A stretch of DNA of 10,930 nt from Bacteroidales bacterium. Its GTDB lineage: Bacteria > Bacteroidota > Bacteroidia > Bacteroidales > UBA7960. Positions 6,801 to 10,930 of this stretch are shown piece by piece. The stretch covers positions 1 through 10,930 of the forward strand of contig SKNE01000120.1 in the NCBI GenBank assembly GCA_007120675.1, read 5' to 3'. The notes beneath the pieces are model-generated. The model did not search any database. It saw nothing but the letters and a program-made list of their open reading frames with translations, and was not told the origin of the DNA. Numbering within the stretch: position 1 is the first letter of the stretch; each line of letters opens with the position of its first letter. The position numbers and the translations under genes are program-made.

Positions 6801-7332
6801 GCACCTGGTCATGAAGGAACAAAACGCCCGTGCCGCTGTTCCACTCATGGAATTGGCATACGAAGCGGTCGTAAACACTCAGGTGGTACTCGTAGAAGCT
6901 TTGAATCACCTGGCCTGCGGCGTACCCAAACATGGCCGGTTCGGTATAATCCCATTGTCCGCTCAGGGAGTTCAGTCCAAACTTCAGCCAGTAATCGGTG
7001 AAGATCTTATCCTTCTGTCCGAATAGCGGGGTGAAGTCCACCAATATGGTGATGGGTTCGCCGGGGATCTGCCAGCGACCAATGCGCACGAAAACATTGT
7101 TCTGTGCTGCGTGCTCACGCCATGCCCTGAATAGTTCGGGGTCTTCTTTGAACTCAGGATGTTGATGGGTTTCCTTCCACACATCGGGACCTATACATAG
7201 GTATTTGTCTTTATGATTGCTACACAAACGGGCAGCTTTATGACTTAAAAGGTCATGCAGACCACTCACTTTGTTGCAAACTTCCCAGCTGACCTCAAAC
7301 AGGTAATCTGGTGATAATGGTTGTTTACTCAT
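3832..7332 (-). CDS. Alpha-glucan (glycogen) phosphorylase, GT35, with a half glycogen-synthase (GT3-like) N-terminal domain
   Basis: The 1166-residue protein has two parts. Residues about 7-270 resemble the N-terminal Rossmann half of GT3 glycogen synthases: LFEVSWEVCNKV, IGPDVWKE, SGQWDYTEPAMFGYAAG, FHEW (161-164) and SKHSLEKAA (222-230). After an acidic, Ala-rich linker, a TIGR02094-type phosphorylase begins: a DUF3417 segment with NIWWSWNYEA (near 347-356), EYGLNEHIKIYSGGLGVLAGD-type core (428-448), HCNEGHAAF (587-595), THTPVPAGHD, HVTNGVH (720-726), GFARRFATYKRA (816-827), and the pyridoxal-phosphate lysine, probably Lys921, in EASGTSGQKAALNG. A beta-rich tail of about 100 residues closes it. 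It should release glucose-1-phosphate from alpha-1,4-glucans in the cytoplasm. The GT3 part lacks its C-terminal half and key residues, so it is probably a non-catalytic binding or regulatory domain. I chose ATG 7332 (MSKQPLSPDY) over an upstream ATG at 7392 because homology begins directly after it. Confidence 0.93.
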   Translation of the reverse strand: MSKQPLSPDYLFEVSWEVCNKVSGLHDLLSHKAARLCSNHKDKYLCIGPDVWKETHQHPEFKEDPELFRAWREHAAQNNVFVRIGRWQIPGEPITILVDFTPLFGQKDKIFTDYWLKFGLNSLSGQWDYTEPAMFGYAAGQVIQSFYEYHLSVYDRFVCQFHEWNSGTGVLFLHDQVPQAATIFTIREAILQQATRQAGETMPGPVDGLDGDLRAQELDVASKHSLEKAAAEQADAFTVVSEELASQCQWMLGFTPAFVTPRGALPVCAEEPESAEEAQLEKDLHHEVYETVLSAALARFDLYKDKKQPVRVVSMPPVESMRPRWKKLSIEVNVPDALKALPGLAKNIWWSWNYEAIDLFERIDPELWRSCNKNPVILMENLNMEHYERLQQDEGFMQAYKSVVKKFNDYMEAGSNKQSRKIAYFSMEYGLNEHIKIYSGGLGVLAGDFLKQASDDNVDMVGIGLLYRYGYFTQSLSIHGEQLDTYHPHDFAKMFASPVRDEHGERIRVSIAFPGRTLHARVFRIDVGRIPLFLLDTDISENQSVDRFVTHQLYGGDWENRFKQEFLLGIGGIRILDALDIKPDVYHCNEGHAAFTGLERLRKYVQEDKLSFHEALEVVRASSLFTTHTPVPAGHDFFSEDMLRTYMPHYADRLGVSWDTFMGLGKMNPADPQESYSMSVLAAKLAREVNGVSMIHGKVSRNMFNDLYPGYFPEELHIEHVTNGVHFGSWTSKEWQELYKKAFGDKYLEDVSAPDPWQEIMQWPDEEIWALRNKLRKRLLQYIEQRLLDNLSRRQETPRKIYQLMEAVNENTLTIGFARRFATYKRARLLFNDLERLARIVNKADMPVQFVYAGKAHPADKAGQELIRHIMEISRKKEFLGKILFLEDYDMELGRELVKGVDVWLNTPTRPMEASGTSGQKAALNGVLNFSVMDGWWAEGYRDEAGWKLKEEKTFENQDFQNELDAETVYNILELEIAPMFYQRNEAGVPEEWVRWIKNNIAQIAPHYTNKRMMDDYFELFYDKLFVSSEKMQRDDYLMARTMVQWKNKVLDAWDKVSVADRKLMNNSGKSLLLGDPFTAELTLNVGSLKASDFGVEVVFVQKSPDGSREIVSVYEMEQVKAEKKKVTLRCEIPAQRTGVFNYAFRMFPKHPELAHRQDFSLIRWL

Positions 7333-7345
7333 GGATTGACTATTG

Positions 7346-7379
7346 CTAAAGGTTAAAAAACAGCCCGTGAAATTACAAA
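7346..7379 (-). promoter_or_regulatory. Possible Bacteroidota-type promoter for the phosphorylase gene
   Basis: On the minus strand a T-run ending in TTTG (7379-7376) is followed, after 20 bases, by TAACCTTTAG (ending at 7346), about 14 bases before the ATG at 7332. This loosely resembles the Bacteroidota pattern TTTG, about 19 bases, TAnnTTTG, but the -7 element has an extra base and ends in A rather than G. It is suggestive because it lies between a candidate terminator and the start codon. Confidence 0.25.
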
Positions 7380-7400
7380 AAAATGTGCACATCCCTTCCC

Positions 7401-7446
7401 GGAAAAGGAACAGCCTGGGCCACTTGCTGAGGCACAGGCTGTTTCC
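7401..7446 (-). terminator. Candidate intrinsic terminator after the T9SS protein gene
   Basis: CAGGCTGTT (7435-7443) and AACAGCCTG (7409-7417) form a perfect 9-pair stem. It extends outward by two G-C pairs after a one-base bulge (7407-7408 with 7445-7446) and inward, past one mismatch, by GCC/GGC (7419-7421 with 7431-7433), leaving a 9-base loop. Read on the minus strand the hairpin is followed by TTTT then CC. It sits about 65 bases after the stop codon at 7511, the expected place to end that transcript before the phosphorylase gene. Confidence 0.65.
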
Positions 7447-7510
7447 AGTTATTCTGTGTGACCGGGATGGCTTAGGGCAGTTGCCTGGGACGCCATGGAT
7501 CGAAGCTGCC

Positions 7511-10500
7511 TTACTGCCTTACCATGGGCCTGTGCTTCAGGCCACCGTCAGGGTAAACAATCTGCAGGATGTAGACACCGGCTTTGAGGTGGGATGTGCT
7601 GAGTTCTATTTCCATGCCCCGGGTTTCAGTCTCCAGCACCAGGCGGCCGTGATTGTCCAGGAGCCGGACGATGGCCAGCTCCCGGCTGCTTCTGACCGAC
7701 AGCCGGTCTGAGAAGGGGTTCGGATAGATTTGCAGCGATTCTTCCTCAACGACAGGAACATCCACGCTTTGCTGGATGTCGTTCCAGTCGCGTGCGGTCA
7801 GCTGCATGGTCTCCATGTACTGGCTCACCAGGGCGGTCAACTCCTGGCGGCCTCCGGGGATGCCTGATCCGATGTAGTCGGCGTCGAAGAACAGTGTCCT
7901 GAACACCATGGTATGACCATCCAGGTCCACGACATCATAATTGGTGCCGGTGGCGAACACATCTCCCGCGTCCATGAAAAGGATGGGGTCCACCACGATG
8001 AGGCGGGCCTGGTCGTCGCTGCCGATTTCCGGCAGGCTGCGTTCCAGCGGTGTGACCGTATTTCCACTGGAGCTGGGTGCGCCCGGATCGAAAGCGGGAA
8101 CCAGCTGGAGCATCTGGTTGTGTGCGGTGAGGGTGCCGGTGAGCCCGGTGATGCCATCGTAGCGCTCATAGGCCGTGGTGATGATGCCATCGTTGTCGTC
8201 GATCAGGATGCCTGCGCTATCGTCCTGGATGAATTTCTGGTTTCTGTGTCCCATCTGGAAGGTGAGAACGACCTCGCCGGTGAGCGTGTACAACGCGCCC
8301 ATCTGTCCGCTGCGCAGCTCGGCGATGGACGATACTTCGATGGGATCATCGCTGAGCACTTCCACGCTTACGTGGTCTAACTGCAGGTGGTTCATGGCTT
8401 CACCGGTGTTTCGCAGGGAGAAGATAAACTCCGCGATGTCGCCGCTGTTGGCGGCAGTAACCACCTGGCTGTATTCTGTCCAGCTGTCCGAATCCACGAA
8501 AATGTAGCTGTTGTAGGGAGCATAGCCGAAACCGGTATCACGGTCATCAAACAGGCCGGTTCGGATGTCTCCCTTTCCTTTTACCCGGAATGTGATGCTA
8601 TAGGCCGTGCCGTCTTCTACGCTGGTTGGTTGCGAAGTGAACCGGCGGTGGTCACTGCTGGCGTTGATCAGTTGAACGGCATAGGATCCCGAGTAGGGGT
8701 TTGCACTGTACTGTACGACGTTATCGGGTCCGATGTTGGACTTTTCACCGTACCAGCAGTCGGGCAGGCCATCGGTCCAGTCTTCAAAATCGCCATTGCA
8801 AATGAGGAAATCATCGCTTTCGTCGAGGGTGGTGAAGGACCACAGCCCCGGATCCTCAATGCCTTCATAGAAGTTGCCTGCCATGTCCGCAAAAGCGTTG
8901 CCGTCCACCAGGACATAATAGGTCGTTTCATAGCTGAGGGGAGCGCTGAGCGTGATGTGCACCTGGGCTTCAACGATGCTCACCTGGTTACCATCTGCGG
9001 CAATGGATTCAACGAGCTGGTCCCCGCCTTGCTGATACAGGTGAATGCTACCGGGGCCGGCAAAGATAAAGGCTTCGTCGAAGGCCATCATCAGCATGGG
9101 GTCAAGCGCTACATCCACTGCACCGTTTTCCGGGTACTGGTCAGTCAGGGAAGGATCCACATTGTCGATCATCTCAAAGTGACCCGACTCCACATAAAAA
9201 GAGGGATCGTTGTTGTCGGTGAGTTTATAATAGAACGTCCCATGGATGCCGTTGGCCACCGGCTCAACGATCTCATCCAGGTCGGCGGGAACGACAACGC
9301 TTTCCACCGGATCATCCAGTCCCAGCATGAACACCTCGAACAGGAGCTGGTCCAGGTTCTCCGCCTCCCAGCTAAAGACCATGTCGTCATAGGTAAAGAA
9401 TTCATCCCCCTCCTCCGGTGTAAGTATCACCAGGATTCGGTTTTCTCCCAGGGCGGTCACCTTGTAATGCGCAACGTCCTGGTTTTCTGCTGTCACGCTC
9501 ACCACGATCACATCTTCAAACTCGATGGGGATGCCGGCCAGGTCTTCTTCATCCACTGGCAGTCCGTTGATGGTGACATTGAAAACGGCCAGTTCATCAC
9601 TGGTCTCCACTTCGATCCCGCCAAACTCAAAGAAGTCGTCCACGTAGAGGATGGCACCCGGGTCCGTTTCGGGATCATCCACTTCCAGTCCGCCCAGGTT
9701 GAGCACGCTGATGCCTCCCACCGTGAAAACAGCCAGGCTGTTGTCACTGCTCAGTCCGGGCTCCGTCCCCACAACAAGGATGTCGTTCAGGTGCCAGCGT
9801 CCGAAGTTGTCGGCATCTGAAAAATACTGAAAACCGATGTGAACGTTGCCGTCGTAATCCTCCAGGGATAGTTCACCCGAGTAGGTCCAGCTTCCAAAAC
9901 CACCGCCTGTGTGGGGGTCGAGGTCTGCATCCAGGGCCGTCCATGTGTAATCGGTGGGATCACCGCTTCCCGGGTAGTCGGTGGAAATGTTCACACTCAG
10001 TGCTTCACCGGTCCGGAAGGCAGCCTGGCTGTAAAACGACAGCATCACATCCTCCAGTCCACCCAGGTCCACTTGCGGTGAAATGTACCAGGAATGGGGG
10101 TATTCGGGGTCGCTGCCAAATTCGGTGATCATGGCATAGGTGATGTTGTCAAAATCGTCGATCACCCAGGTGTTGGCACCCGGCAAGAGATCATGGACGG
10201 TCCAGTTCCCTGAGAAGAGGTCCCCGTCTTCAAAGTCTTTCCAGAGTACCAGGCTCCGGATGATGTATTCCGCAGTGACCACCTCACTGGGATCGAGGCC
10301 GTCCAGGAATGCCCTGGCCCTGATGGTGATGTCCTGGTCGACGGGGATGGGTGCATCGAAGAGAAAGTCGTTCTCCGTTGGTTCGCTGCCGTCGAGGGTG
10401 TAATAGATGCTGGCTCCATCGGTGACGGTGGTGATGCTGACATCCTGGGCTTCGAAGTACATCCCGGCGGGGGGATCAAAGACGGGGGCTCCCACCTGTG

Positions 10501-10930
10501 TGGCTTCCCCGGCGGCGACCACCAGGTCCGCTATACCGATCTGCTTGCTGGCCCCACTGGGTTGTCCGCGATCCGACGACCAGACAATGACCAGCTCACC
10601 CCCCGGGGGTATGTTCACACTCACCTGGGCGCTCTTCTCTTCATCTGTGCCATTGGCCGTGGAGTATCCCAGTTCCGGGACCACCTGGCCGTTAACCTCC
10701 ACCGTCCACTCCGGACTGCGGCCCTCGCCGGGTCGTTCAACCCTCCCGGTATAGCTTATGTCTACCAGCGTGATGGTCTCGCCACTGGTGTTGGTAAGCG
10801 TTAAGGTGGCATAAAAGATTCCGGTTGCGGCTGTGTGCTGGTAGCCCATCACGTTGTCATTTCCACGAAAACCGGCGGAGACACCGCTACCCCAGTCACC
10901 CCTGTAATTCAGCCTGTCTGTATGGCTACC
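7511..10930 (-). CDS. Large multidomain secreted protein with T9SS type A sorting domain, N-terminus outside the window
   Basis: The frame is open from the window edge to the TAA at 7511-7513, giving 1139 residues; a GTG at 10852 is internal, since coding continues upstream without a stop. Domains (numbered from the edge) are: a beta-rich part to about 148; a chitobiase C-terminal/Fn3-associated-like domain at about 149-224 (SIYYTLDGSEPT); a choice-of-anchor-J-like jelly roll at 229-388 (starting DFEDGDLFSGNW, with WYISPQVDL and GRWHLNDILV); two short cadherin-like units at 397-491; an Ig-like domain at 501-588; a Big_5 (SbsA-like) Ig domain at 592-701; a CBM4-like carbohydrate-binding jelly roll at 708-859 (CNGDFEDW, LDHVSVEVL); an OB-fold-like domain at 863-983; and the sorting domain at 1065-1139 (LQIYPNPFSDRLSV, AGVYILQI). 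It is expected to cross the outer membrane through the T9SS and be anchored or released there. No catalytic domain is visible; one could lie in the missing N-terminus. Composition is strongly acidic. Confidence 0.92.
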   Translation of the reverse strand, partial: GSHTDRLNYRGDWGSGVSAGFRGNDNVMGYQHTAATGIFYATLTLTNTSGETITLVDISYTGRVERPGEGRSPEWTVEVNGQVVPELGYSTANGTDEEKSAQVSVNIPPGGELVIVWSSDRGQPSGASKQIGIADLVVAAGEATQVGAPVFDPPAGMYFEAQDVSITTVTDGASIYYTLDGSEPTENDFLFDAPIPVDQDITIRARAFLDGLDPSEVVTAEYIIRSLVLWKDFEDGDLFSGNWTVHDLLPGANTWVIDDFDNITYAMITEFGSDPEYPHSWYISPQVDLGGLEDVMLSFYSQAAFRTGEALSVNISTDYPGSGDPTDYTWTALDADLDPHTGGGFGSWTYSGELSLEDYDGNVHIGFQYFSDADNFGRWHLNDILVVGTEPGLSSDNSLAVFTVGGISVLNLGGLEVDDPETDPGAILYVDDFFEFGGIEVETSDELAVFNVTINGLPVDEEDLAGIPIEFEDVIVVSVTAENQDVAHYKVTALGENRILVILTPEEGDEFFTYDDMVFSWEAENLDQLLFEVFMLGLDDPVESVVVPADLDEIVEPVANGIHGTFYYKLTDNNDPSFYVESGHFEMIDNVDPSLTDQYPENGAVDVALDPMLMMAFDEAFIFAGPGSIHLYQQGGDQLVESIAADGNQVSIVEAQVHITLSAPLSYETTYYVLVDGNAFADMAGNFYEGIEDPGLWSFTTLDESDDFLICNGDFEDWTDGLPDCWYGEKSNIGPDNVVQYSANPYSGSYAVQLINASSDHRRFTSQPTSVEDGTAYSITFRVKGKGDIRTGLFDDRDTGFGYAPYNSYIFVDSDSWTEYSQVVTAANSGDIAEFIFSLRNTGEAMNHLQLDHVSVEVLSDDPIEVSSIAELRSGQMGALYTLTGEVVLTFQMGHRNQKFIQDDSAGILIDDNDGIITTAYERYDGITGLTGTLTAHNQMLQLVPAFDPGAPSSSGNTVTPLERSLPEIGSDDQARLIVVDPILFMDAGDVFATGTNYDVVDLDGHTMVFRTLFFDADYIGSGIPGGRQELTALVSQYMETMQLTARDWNDIQQSVDVPVVEEESLQIYPNPFSDRLSVRSSRELAIVRLLDNHGRLVLETETRGMEIELSTSHLKAGVYILQIVYPDGGLKHRPMVRQ

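Noticed and set aside
4726..6814. Several + strand open frames of 100-170 codons
   Set aside because: They lie opposite the phosphorylase, whose motifs are continuous here; their translations show no family features.
7333..7392. N-terminal extension of the phosphorylase by 20 residues (start at 7392)
   Set aside because: The extra residues are Cys/Phe-rich with no homology, overlap the promoter-like region, and the GT3 similarity starts right after the ATG at 7332.
8387..9820. A 477-codon open frame on the + strand
   Set aside because: It is antisense to the T9SS protein gene, has no recognisable motif, and the minus-strand frame has clear domains over the whole stretch; long antisense frames are expected in GC-rich coding DNA.
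1..10930. CRISPR, mobile element, defence island, or phage signal
   Set aside because: No direct-repeat array, transposase, integrase, or characteristic defence domain was seen in any coding frame.

Overview
The window looks like a chromosomal segment of a Bacteroidota bacterium. Three things point there: a secreted protein ending in a type IX secretion system (T9SS) type A sorting domain, an alpha-glucan phosphorylase carrying a glycogen-synthase-like (GT3) N-terminus, and start sites that generally lack Shine-Dalgarno sequences. Coding density is high and base composition is moderately GC-rich and even. I see no tRNA, rRNA, CRISPR array, transposase, integrase or phage gene, so this reads as core or housekeeping territory rather than a mobile island.

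Layout: two genes on the + strand at the left edge (the 3' part of nicotinamidase pncA, then a repeat-built protein of unknown function) converge on a run of minus-strand genes. Read in the minus direction from the right edge these are: a large multidomain T9SS-secreted protein whose N-terminus lies outside the window (10930-7511), a candidate hairpin terminator, an alpha-glucan phosphorylase fused to half of a GT3 glycogen-synthase fold (7332-3832), a second candidate terminator, fabG (3746-2997), a 141-base gap containing a stem-loop, recF (2855-1731), and a small DUF721 protein (1719-1429). The DUF721 stop overlaps the end of the convergent + strand gene.

The genes appear to serve separate housekeeping functions: NAD salvage (pncA), storage-polysaccharide breakdown (phosphorylase), fatty acid elongation (fabG), and DNA repair or replication (recF with DUF721). 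The only strongly supported co-transcribed pairs are recF with DUF721 (11-base gap) and pncA with the repeat protein (6-base gap). I find no convincing new multi-gene system. The two most interesting objects are the phosphorylase with its apparently inactive half-GT3 domain, and the uncharacterised internally duplicated beta-rich protein downstream of pncA.
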